NCBI RefSeq assembly: GCF_049472675.1
Contig: NZ_JAPNXM010000014.1
Location: forward strand, 1-39,468
Length of the DNA stretch: 39,468 bases
Source of the DNA: Deferribacter thermophilus
GTDB lineage: Bacteria > Chrysiogenota > Deferribacteres > Deferribacterales > Deferribacteraceae
Direction of reading: 5' to 3'
The translations under genes and the position numbers were made by a program. Below the pieces are notes generated by a model. It did not search any database. It saw nothing but the letters and a program-made list of their open reading frames with translations, and was not told the origin of the DNA. Within the stretch, counting starts at the first letter, position 1, and each line of letters starts with the position of its first letter. This document shows positions 32,634-39,468 of this stretch, one piece after another.

Positions 32634-33812
32634 TTATTTTACAATTTCAAAAATTCCGGCAGCACCCATACCGCCACCTATACACATAGATACCATACCA
32701 TATTTTACATCTCTTCTGTGCATTTCATGAAGCAATGTAGCAGTAAGCTTTGCACCAGTACACCCTAATGGGTGACCGAGAGCTATTGCACCACCATTAA
32801 CATTAACTATATCTTTATTTAAACCTAGCTCTTTAATGACTGCCAATGATTGTGCTGCAAAAGCCTCATTTAATTCAATCAAACCTATATCTTTGAGCTC
32901 AAGACCAGCATATTTTAATGCAGCAGGAATTGCAGCAACTGGCCCAATCCCCATAATTTCTGGAGCTACACCTTTAGCTGCAAAAGCTACAAATCTTGCG
33001 AGCGGTTTAGCACCTATCTTTTTTAAGTAATCTTCGCTAACTACTAAAACTGCAGCAGCTCCATCTGTCATCTGTGAAGAATTACCAGCAGTTACTGTAC
33101 CATTTGCTCTAAAAACAGGCTTTAATTTAGCCAACCCTTCGATTGTAGTACCAGGTCTTACACCATCATCTATATCCACAACCTCTTTAGTCTTAACTAC
33201 CTTGTTCTTTTCATCAACAGCAGTATGCTCAACCTCTACAGGGATTATTTCATCTTTAAATTTACCTTCTTTAATAGCAGCTGCAGCTCTCATGTGACTA
33301 GTATATGCAAATTCATCCTGCTCCTCTCTACTGATACCATATTTTTCAGCAACAAGCTCAGCTGTAATACCCATAGAAGCATAAGTTTCAGGCCAGCTTG
33401 ATACCAAATCAGGGTTAGCACTATATTTATTCCCACCCATAGGAACCATAGTCATAGACTCTGTACCACCTGCAATTATACAGTCAGCAAAACCAGCCAT
33501 GATTCTTTCTGCTGCAATTGCAATAGTTTGTAAGCCACTTGAACAAAATCTATTAATTGTCATCGCAGGAACTTCAATGGGTAAACCTGCTTTGAAAGAT
33601 GCCACACGAGCCACATTCATCCCCTGCTCACCTTCAGGGAAAGCACAGCCAATAAGAACATCATCTATATCTTTGGCATCAATACCTGTTCTTTCCACAA
33701 GCCCTTTAATTGCTGCAGCAGCCAAATCATCTGGCCTCATATCTTTAAATTTACCTTTTTTAGCCTTACATCCTGGTGTTCTGTATGCGGCTAATATATA
33801 TGCTTTTCTCAT
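32634..33812 (-). CDS. fadA: Acetyl-CoA C-acyltransferase (thiolase)
   Basis: A 392-residue thiolase cleaving 3-ketoacyl-CoA with CoA to acetyl-CoA and a shortened acyl-CoA. The active-site Cys is in INRFCSSGLQTIAIAAE (about Cys88), the catalytic His in NVNGGAIALGHPLGCTGAK, and the second Cys in MCIGGGMGAAGIFE. Normal length. GGAGG lies seven bases before ATG; it follows the fadN-type gene by 23 bp. The fad context argues for degradation rather than biosynthesis. Confidence 0.94.
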   Translation of the reverse strand: MRKAYILAAYRTPGCKAKKGKFKDMRPDDLAAAAIKGLVERTGIDAKDIDDVLIGCAFPEGEQGMNVARVASFKAGLPIEVPAMTINRFCSSGLQTIAIAAERIMAGFADCIIAGGTESMTMVPMGGNKYSANPDLVSSWPETYASMGITAELVAEKYGISREEQDEFAYTSHMRAAAAIKEGKFKDEIIPVEVEHTAVDEKNKVVKTKEVVDIDDGVRPGTTIEGLAKLKPVFRANGTVTAGNSSQMTDGAAAVLVVSEDYLKKIGAKPLARFVAFAAKGVAPEIMGIGPVAAIPAALKYAGLELKDIGLIELNEAFAAQSLAVIKELGLNKDIVNVNGGAIALGHPLGCTGAKLTATLLHEMHRRDVKYGMVSMCIGGGMGAAGIFEIVK

Positions 33813-33835
33813 TTTTATTCCTCCATCAATCTATT

Positions 33836-36223
33836 TTAATTTCTTAAAGGTTTACCTTTTTTAAGCATGTGCTGAATTCTTTCTACAGTCTTCTTCTGTG
33901 AGCAGAGCTTAACAAAAGCATCCCTTTCAAGTTTTAGTAAGTACTCTTCTGTAATAGGTGTTCCAGGATTTACATCTCCTCCAGTAATCACATCAGCTAT
34001 TATGCCACCAAGATATTCTTCATACTCAGTTATAAATCCACCCATTTTCATATTCCATAATTGTGATTTGATACTTGCAGCCACACTCCTACCAGGTGCT
34101 TTTAAGTTTTTAAGTGGGGTTTTAGGTCTATAATTTTGAGCAAGATCCAATACTTTCATTTTAGCATCATAAATCAGATTATCTATATTCATAGTTACTG
34201 TATCGCCATCAGTTAAGTATCCTAAGTCGTATAACTCATAAGCACCCATTGATACTTTAGCCATTGCAATATTCATAAAGTTTTTGAAAATAAAAGGTGA
34301 AACATCAGTATTATACCTTTCAGCAAGTTTTATTGCTCTAATAGCCATCTCTTTTGTACCACCCCCAGCTGGAAGTAAGCCAACACCTATTTCTACAAGC
34401 CCCATATATGTTTCTGCATGAGCAACCCTTGCATCAGCATGTAAGCAAAACTCACATCCACCACCAAGTGCCATTTGGAAAGGTGCAGCCACAACAGGAA
34501 CTTTGGAATATTTAATAGCCATTGCAGCATCTTGGAAAGCTTTTACCATCATATAAATATCGTCAAATGCTCCTTCTGCAATAGCAACAGCAAGCATAGC
34601 AAGGTTTGCACCAACACTAAATTGTTTACCCTGATTTGCAAGAACAAGACCTACACCATTTTCCTCAACATACTGTATAGATTTCTTAACCATAGAGAGA
34701 ATATCGCCACTTATAGAGTTCATCTTTGTGTGAAACTCAAGACAATATACACCATCCCCAAGATCTATCAGTGAAGCGCCTTTATTAGACTCAACAACTT
34801 TTCCTGCATTTTTCAATAATGCAAGATTTATAGTTTTTTCATCGGTTGGAACTGGTTTATACTCACCAGCTAAAATGTCGTAGTAGTATCTTACACCATT
34901 TTCAACTTTATAAAATCTTTCTATAGATTTAAGTTTTTCAGGTACTTTTACCCCTTCTTTCTCTGCTCTTTCAACAAAATATTTAACACCAATAGCATCA
35001 AAAATTTCAAATGGGCCAAGCTCCCAGTTATAGCCCCATTTCATTGCATTATCTACATTTACAATATCATCAGCTATTTCTGGAATTCTATTAAATGTAT
35101 ATATCAATGTGTCTCTAAGGATTCTCCAAGTAAACTCTGATGCCTTATCATTACCTGTGACAACAGTTTTTATCCTTGTAGCTACATCATCAATCTGTTT
35201 TGTAGCTTGCACAGAAGCAAATTTAGGTTTCACCGCCTCTTTATACTCACCTGTATTTATGTCATAATAATAAGTTTTTCTACCTTCTGCAGTTTTTTCT
35301 TTTTTATAAAAACCTTGCTTTGTTTTATTACCATGCAACCCCTTTTTAACCATCTCTTCTAAAAATTCAGGTACTTTATAAATTTCTCTCTCTTCGTCAT
35401 CTTTTAAAAGGTTATATGTATTATGACCTATATGAACGATGGTATCTATACCAACAAGGTCAGCTAGCTTAAATATTGCTGTTTTAGGCATACCAATAGC
35501 AGGACCTGCTGCCACATCAGCTTCTTCCACTGTCATATCAAGAGCTTTTAAATGTTTAAAAGCAGAATACATTACGTAAACGCCAATTCTATTACCAATA
35601 AAATTAGGAGTATCTTTGGCATAAACGATACCTTTACCTAAACGTTTACTGATAAAATCAGCCATAAAAGAAACAATTTCTGGATCTGTATATTTAGAAG
35701 GAACGATCTCCATCAACCTCATATATCTAGGAGGGTTAAAGAAATGCGTCACTAAAAAGTTCTTTTTCATGTCATCTGGCAACACTTCCGCCATTTCATT
35801 AACTGATAGACCACTTGTGTTTGTTGATAAAATTGCACCCTTTTTAAAATTAGGAACAACTTTTTCTGACAATAGCTTCTTCTTAATATTCATATTTTCT
35901 ACAACAACTTCTATAACCCAATCACAATCTGAAATCTTGTGCATATCATCTTCAAAATTGCCAACAGTTATAAGATCTGCAAACTCTTTTAAATAAAAAG
36001 CTGCAGGTTTCATATTTAAAGCATTTTGCAAACCATTCCTAGCTATCCTATCACGAACTACCTTATCCTCTAATGTTAAACCTTTGGCTTTTTCTTCCTC
36101 AGTAAGTTCTCTTGGTACAATATCAAGTAAAACTACTTCAACCCCTGCATTTGCCAAATGAGCGGCAATTGTTGCCCCCATCACGCCAGCACCCAAAACG
36201 GCTGCTTTTTTAATTTGTCTCAT
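33836..36223 (-). CDS. fadN: 3-hydroxyacyl-CoA dehydrogenase/enoyl-CoA hydratase (FadN type)
   Basis: A 795-residue bifunctional beta-oxidation enzyme. The NAD-binding hydroxyacyl-CoA dehydrogenase domain comes first (AAVLGAGVMGATIAAHLANA, residues 7-26) with its C-terminal helical domains. The enoyl-CoA hydratase/crotonase domain follows from about 490, with the oxyanion-hole region ALGGGCEFCLHADARVAHAE. This order is the reverse of E. coli FadB and matches Bacillus FadN (YusL). ATG at 36223 is chosen because AGGAGG lies five bases upstream; an ATG seven codons earlier does not have this. fadN-fadA-fadE order equals the Bacillus operon. Confidence 0.93.
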   Translation of the reverse strand: MRQIKKAAVLGAGVMGATIAAHLANAGVEVVLLDIVPRELTEEEKAKGLTLEDKVVRDRIARNGLQNALNMKPAAFYLKEFADLITVGNFEDDMHKISDCDWVIEVVVENMNIKKKLLSEKVVPNFKKGAILSTNTSGLSVNEMAEVLPDDMKKNFLVTHFFNPPRYMRLMEIVPSKYTDPEIVSFMADFISKRLGKGIVYAKDTPNFIGNRIGVYVMYSAFKHLKALDMTVEEADVAAGPAIGMPKTAIFKLADLVGIDTIVHIGHNTYNLLKDDEEREIYKVPEFLEEMVKKGLHGNKTKQGFYKKEKTAEGRKTYYYDINTGEYKEAVKPKFASVQATKQIDDVATRIKTVVTGNDKASEFTWRILRDTLIYTFNRIPEIADDIVNVDNAMKWGYNWELGPFEIFDAIGVKYFVERAEKEGVKVPEKLKSIERFYKVENGVRYYYDILAGEYKPVPTDEKTINLALLKNAGKVVESNKGASLIDLGDGVYCLEFHTKMNSISGDILSMVKKSIQYVEENGVGLVLANQGKQFSVGANLAMLAVAIAEGAFDDIYMMVKAFQDAAMAIKYSKVPVVAAPFQMALGGGCEFCLHADARVAHAETYMGLVEIGVGLLPAGGGTKEMAIRAIKLAERYNTDVSPFIFKNFMNIAMAKVSMGAYELYDLGYLTDGDTVTMNIDNLIYDAKMKVLDLAQNYRPKTPLKNLKAPGRSVAASIKSQLWNMKMGGFITEYEEYLGGIIADVITGGDVNPGTPITEEYLLKLERDAFVKLCSQKKTVERIQHMLKKGKPLRN

Positions 36224-36282
36224 CACTTCCTCCTGACTAATCATTCATTTTATTACAAACGACTTTATAACATATTTTTCCT

Positions 36283-38115
36283 TTACGTGCAAGTAAAACA
36301 ATCACCATTTTCAGAATATAAACACTCTATCTTATCTTTGTATTTTTCATAAATCACTCTTCTTTTTAGCTTTAAAGTTGGTGTTAATTCGCCACCTTCA
36401 ATTGTAAAATCTACTGGCACTAAAGAAAACTTTTTGATTGTTTCATATTTTGGTAACTTTTTATTAATTTCTTCCACTCTTTCTTTAAAAAGTTTAATGA
36501 TCTTCTCGTTTGCAAGCAAGTCACTCATATCAATATATTCGATATGATGATCTCTTGCATACTCAATAACTCTTTCAAAGTTTGGCACTAAAAGTGCGAC
36601 AAGATATGGCTTTCTATCTCCATACACAAAAGCTTGAGAAATATATTTATCAAGTTTTAATTCGTTTTCTATTGGCTGTGGTGGAATATTTTTTCCGCCA
36701 GCAGTAATTATAAGCTCTTTCTTTCTGTCCACTATATACAAAAATCCATCTTCATCTATTTTACCTATATCACCTGTTCTAAACCAACCATCTTCGTCTA
36801 ACACCTCTTTTGTAGCTTCTTCATTCTTATAGTACCCCTTCATAATCATCGGGCCTTTAAGTAATATTTCACCATCTTCATCAAGCTTTGCATAAGTATG
36901 CTCAAACATTGTACCTACAGATCCAAAACGCACCTTTTTAAATGTATTAATACAAACACCTGGACTGGTCTCTGTTAAACCATACCCTTCAAAAATTGGT
37001 AACCCAAGAACCCAGAAAAATTCATTTATATTCTTATCAAGAGGAGCACCACCTGAAACAAAACCTTTTATATTGCCACCAAATCTTTCTCTAATCTTAG
37101 AAAAAATTAACTTATCAAAAATTTTGTATTTGAAACCTAAAAAGCCTGTAGGCTCATTTTTAATATATTTTTTCTCTACATAAGCCTTTCCAATTTCTAC
37201 AGCTTTGTGAAACAGGGTCTTTTTCAAACCAGTTAAAGCGTGAACATTTTCATATATTCTTGAATACATCTTTTCAAAAAGCCTTGGTACACTTACCATC
37301 CAGGTAGGTTTTACTTCAACCATATTCTCAGGTACCTTTTCAATACTTTCTGCAAAAACCATCTGGCAACCATTATATATAGGGATATAATAGCCAACTG
37401 CTCTTTCTAAAGCATGACTCAATGGTAAGAAGCTCAAAAACTTATCTTCTGGCTGCAAAACTTCAACTTTCTTAGTACCTAATATTATTTCTGATACGAA
37501 ATTATAATGAGTCAACATAACACCTTTAGGAACACCGGTAGTCCCTGAAGTATAAATTATGGTAGCAAGGTCTTCAGGCTTTATACTATCAATAACCTCT
37601 TCTATCTCTTTCTTTTCATCTTCTGTTAAAGGGACAGAAACTTCAGCCAATTGTAGATGAGTATTCACTGGAAAATCTTTATTACCTAAAAACCTATCAA
37701 AAGATATAATGTGCTCTACATGAGGTATTTCATCCTTTATCTGTACCAATTTATCATATTGAACTTTATTTGAAATGAACACAATACGGGACTCCGAATG
37801 GTTTAAAACATATTTTACCTGATCAGGAGTATTGGTAGCATAAATAGGTACAGTTATAGCACCAGCTGACAATATCCCCATATCAGCAATAACCCAACCA
37901 GGCCTATTTTCTGATAGTATGGCAACTCTATCACCTGGTTTTATTCCAAGCTTTCTCAAACCACGAGCTACCATCAATGCCAATTCATAAAATCTTGCAT
38001 AAGTAACATTTACCCACTTACCTGATCTCTTGTAACCCAAGGCAGGCCTATCTGAATATTTCACAGCATTATGTTTTAAAATCTCTGGAACCGATTTAAA
38101 TGGCCATTTAAGCAT
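36283..38115 (-). CDS. fadD: Long-chain acyl-CoA synthetase
   Basis: A 610-residue AMP-forming ligase activating long-chain fatty acids with ATP and CoA. Motifs are the P-loop IIYTSGTTGVPKGVMLTHYN, EGYGLTETSPG, DGWFRTGDIGKIDEDGFLYIVDRKKELII and the Lys-bearing C-terminal domain. ATG at 38115 is favoured because GGAGGG precedes it closely and the family starts with such a segment (MLKWPFKSVPEILKHN). The frame is open 20 codons further upstream. It heads the minus-strand fad operon, separated from fadN by 59 bp, and carries its own promoter with an overlapping palindrome. Confidence 0.94.
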   Translation of the reverse strand: MLKWPFKSVPEILKHNAVKYSDRPALGYKRSGKWVNVTYARFYELALMVARGLRKLGIKPGDRVAILSENRPGWVIADMGILSAGAITVPIYATNTPDQVKYVLNHSESRIVFISNKVQYDKLVQIKDEIPHVEHIISFDRFLGNKDFPVNTHLQLAEVSVPLTEDEKKEIEEVIDSIKPEDLATIIYTSGTTGVPKGVMLTHYNFVSEIILGTKKVEVLQPEDKFLSFLPLSHALERAVGYYIPIYNGCQMVFAESIEKVPENMVEVKPTWMVSVPRLFEKMYSRIYENVHALTGLKKTLFHKAVEIGKAYVEKKYIKNEPTGFLGFKYKIFDKLIFSKIRERFGGNIKGFVSGGAPLDKNINEFFWVLGLPIFEGYGLTETSPGVCINTFKKVRFGSVGTMFEHTYAKLDEDGEILLKGPMIMKGYYKNEEATKEVLDEDGWFRTGDIGKIDEDGFLYIVDRKKELIITAGGKNIPPQPIENELKLDKYISQAFVYGDRKPYLVALLVPNFERVIEYARDHHIEYIDMSDLLANEKIIKLFKERVEEINKKLPKYETIKKFSLVPVDFTIEGGELTPTLKLKRRVIYEKYKDKIECLYSENGDCFTCT

Positions 38116-38147
38116 AATCCCTCCCATTGAATAACTATTCAACTTTA

Positions 38148-38198
38148 CTAATAACACATTTAACGTAAATGTCAAGCTTTTTAAAATATTATTTTAAA
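38148..38198 (-). promoter_or_regulatory. fadD promoter with embedded palindromic operator and UP-like element
   Basis: On the minus strand TTGACA (38175-38170), 16 bp, TATTAG (38153-38148). The perfect inverted repeat ACATTTA-ACG-TAAATGT (38156-38172) fills the spacer and enters the -35, a classical repressor position. Immediately upstream of the -35 is a second, AT-only perfect palindrome of 19 bp (38180-38198), which could be an UP element or a second operator. A fatty-acid-responsive regulator such as a TetR-family protein is the likely ligand; none is encoded in the window. Confidence 0.65.
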
Positions 38199-38556
38199 TT
38201 TAGCGAAATTTTGTTCATAGAAAAACATCTTTTCTAGTTTAGTTTTTCAAAATTAAAACAAAATAGCATATATTCAGCATTTTAAAAACATAGTTAAAAA
38301 ATTATACCTTCAATAAAACAAAAAGATATTCCAAAAAACAAATTATCCTAAAAAATACCCCCAACAAAAATTCGAAATTACCTTAAATTACATACACTAG
38401 TAAAACTACTAAACTAATCATTAACAAATCTATCTTATGTAAAAATAGAATTATTTTTTACATTTTACACAACCATTAACACAAATTTTAACTCTTTTTA
38501 TCATTTACTTACAAACATTTCCTTTTTATAGATACCTATTTTTCTATACATTTTAA
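38199..38556. other. AT-rich intergenic stretch between divergent fadD and fadL
   Basis: About 360 bp of strongly AT-rich sequence with many A and T runs. No ORF with a ribosome-binding site, tRNA, repeat array or structured RNA was recognised. It must hold the regulatory region of the fadL-type gene. Confidence 0.45.
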
Positions 38557-38574
38557 TTGACTATTCAAAAAAAA

Positions 38575-38610
38575 TATAATATTGTTTGCATATAATCTTA
38601 TAAAAGGAGG
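38575..38610 (+). promoter_or_regulatory. Candidate -10 and ribosome-binding site of the fadL-type gene
   Basis: TATAAT at 38575-38580 would start transcription near 38587, ahead of AAAGGAGG (38603-38610), which is well spaced to the ATG at 38615. No good -35 is seen at the right distance; TTGACT at 38557-38562 is too close (12 bp). A second TATAAT (38591-38596) is too near the ribosome-binding site. Confidence 0.4.
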
Positions 38611-38614
38611 TTTT

Positions 38615-39409
38615 ATGAAAAGTTATGTATCATCTTTTTTAAAGCTCTTTGTAATACTACTATTTCCTGTCTTACTTTATGCTAACGGTTTCCAAATTAA
38701 TGAGCAAGGGGCAAAAGCCCTTGGCATGGGTGGTGCATTTGTTGCACAAGCTGACGATCCTTCTGCAGTATATTTCAACCCTGCAGGTATTACACAATTA
38801 GAAAGGATGCAATTATCGTTAGGTTTCTCGCCAATTCATCCTTATGCAACATTTGAAAGTGATTCAACAGGTCAATCTACAGATGCAAAAGACAAAACAT
38901 TTTACATTCCTAATTTTTACGCTACACTGCAAACAACTGATAAGATATGGGTAGGATTAGGTGTTTTTTCAAATTTTGGTCTTGCTACCGAATGGCCAGA
39001 CAACTGGAAAGGAAGATATATAGTTGGTGGGACAAAAGCAGAAGTTGTAACATTAACTATAAATCCAAATATTGCTTACAAGATAAATGATAAACTAAGT
39101 ATTGCAGCAGGAATAGATATTCAGAGGATGGATGTAACTCTAGAGAACAAAATATGGCAAGGTTTTCATGGTGTTGGAGTAGAAGATGCAAATTCTGAAT
39201 TAAAAGGGACTGATGACTGGGCTTATGGTTGGAACGTGGCATTACATTATAAAATAACTGAAAATTGGAAGTTTGGAATGTCATACAGAAGTAAAATAAA
39301 ACATGAATTTAAAGATGGTACACATAATCTCGACCATCTTTTTACTGGAACTACATATATTGATTACCAAAGAACTGGTTCTACAAATATAAAGGGTGTT
39401 GCACAGTAA
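38615..39409 (+). pseudogene. FadL/OMPP1/TodX-family outer-membrane protein, 3'-truncated
   Basis: It encodes the first 264 residues of an outer-membrane hydrophobic-compound channel. The signal peptide ends near LLYANG, and the mature NGFQINEQGAKALGMGGAFVAQADDPSAVYFNPAGI is the FadL hatch signature. Beta-strand-rich repeats follow (IWVGLGVFSNFGLATEW, TINPNIAYKINDKLSIAAG). Family members are usually about 400-450 residues; here the frame stops after TNIKGVAQ at 39409. The remaining 59 bp in any frame do not resume FadL-like sequence, so about a third of the barrel is missing. It is probably a disrupted gene next to the fad operon. ATG at 38615 follows AAAGGAGG; an ATG 11 codons earlier does not. 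Confidence 0.75.
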
Positions 39410-39468
39410 AATTTATATAACATATTGATATTTAATCTATTTTCTGCTAAATTATGCTTAATTTTTAA

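Noticed and set aside
1..39468. CRISPR array, prophage, integrase, tRNA or rRNA genes
   Set aside because: No regularly spaced direct repeats, phage or integrase domains, or tRNA/rRNA-like segments were recognised. A computational scan was not possible here.

Overview
The window is an AT-rich bacterial chromosome segment (32 protein-coding genes called, no rRNA, tRNA or CRISPR seen). The gene content suggests an anaerobic, respiring, diderm bacterium: TonB, an outer-membrane FadL-type protein, periplasmic binding proteins, a Tat-exported molybdoenzyme, and ferredoxin-dependent indolepyruvate oxidoreductase. Very low GC plus respiratory arsenate reductase points to the Deferribacteraceae, most likely a Deferribacter-like organism. 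This placement is inference from gene content and composition, not from a marker-gene search.

Layout. (1) 167-2467: orphan PAS-rich hybrid sensor kinase. (2) 2557-6953: a tightly packed minus-strand operon of PHP phosphoesterase, small membrane protein, iorA, iorB and a second PHP protein, followed upstream by a CBS-pair protein (7078-7521). (3) 7895-11585: plus-strand ferric-iron-type ABC transporter (fbpA-fbpB-fbpC) with a textbook terminator hairpin inside the start of fbpB. (4) 12002-22008: the arsenic island. The minus-strand arrA-arrB-arrD(torD-like) operon diverges from plus-strand arsR-arsC-acr3. The latter converges on a minus-strand three-component signalling set: periplasmic binding protein, histidine kinase and sigma-54 activator. 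(5) 22010-24991: minus-strand radical SAM (AhbD-like), TtcA-like, archease and TonB genes, apparently in the same operon as the three-component set. (6) 25065-29643: pckA, divergent from an HNH-protein/alaS pair. (7) 29858-38115: MBL-fold protein and a fatty-acid beta-oxidation operon (fadD, fadN, fadA, fadE), divergent from a 3'-truncated fadL-type gene at the right edge.

How the genes work together. ArrAB should reduce arsenate in the periplasm during anaerobic respiration, with ArrD maturing ArrA. ArsC reduces arsenate that enters the cytoplasm and Acr3 exports arsenite, under ArsR control. The binding protein, kinase and sigma-54 regulator resemble the AioXSR/ArxXSR arsenic-sensing architecture and are the best candidate for controlling arrAB. 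No quinol-oxidising membrane subunit (ArrC/NrfD type) is present, so electron delivery to ArrAB must come from elsewhere.

The most unusual points are: an ArsR fused to a catalytically dead arsenate-reductase-like domain just upstream of the active ArsC; an Asp replacing the third cluster Cys in ArrA; an acr3 start that follows a five-codon ORF across an A8 run; a promoter/operator layout predicting a leaderless arsR mRNA; a terminator hairpin inside fbpB; and a MITE-like inverted repeat flanked by 9-bp direct repeats.
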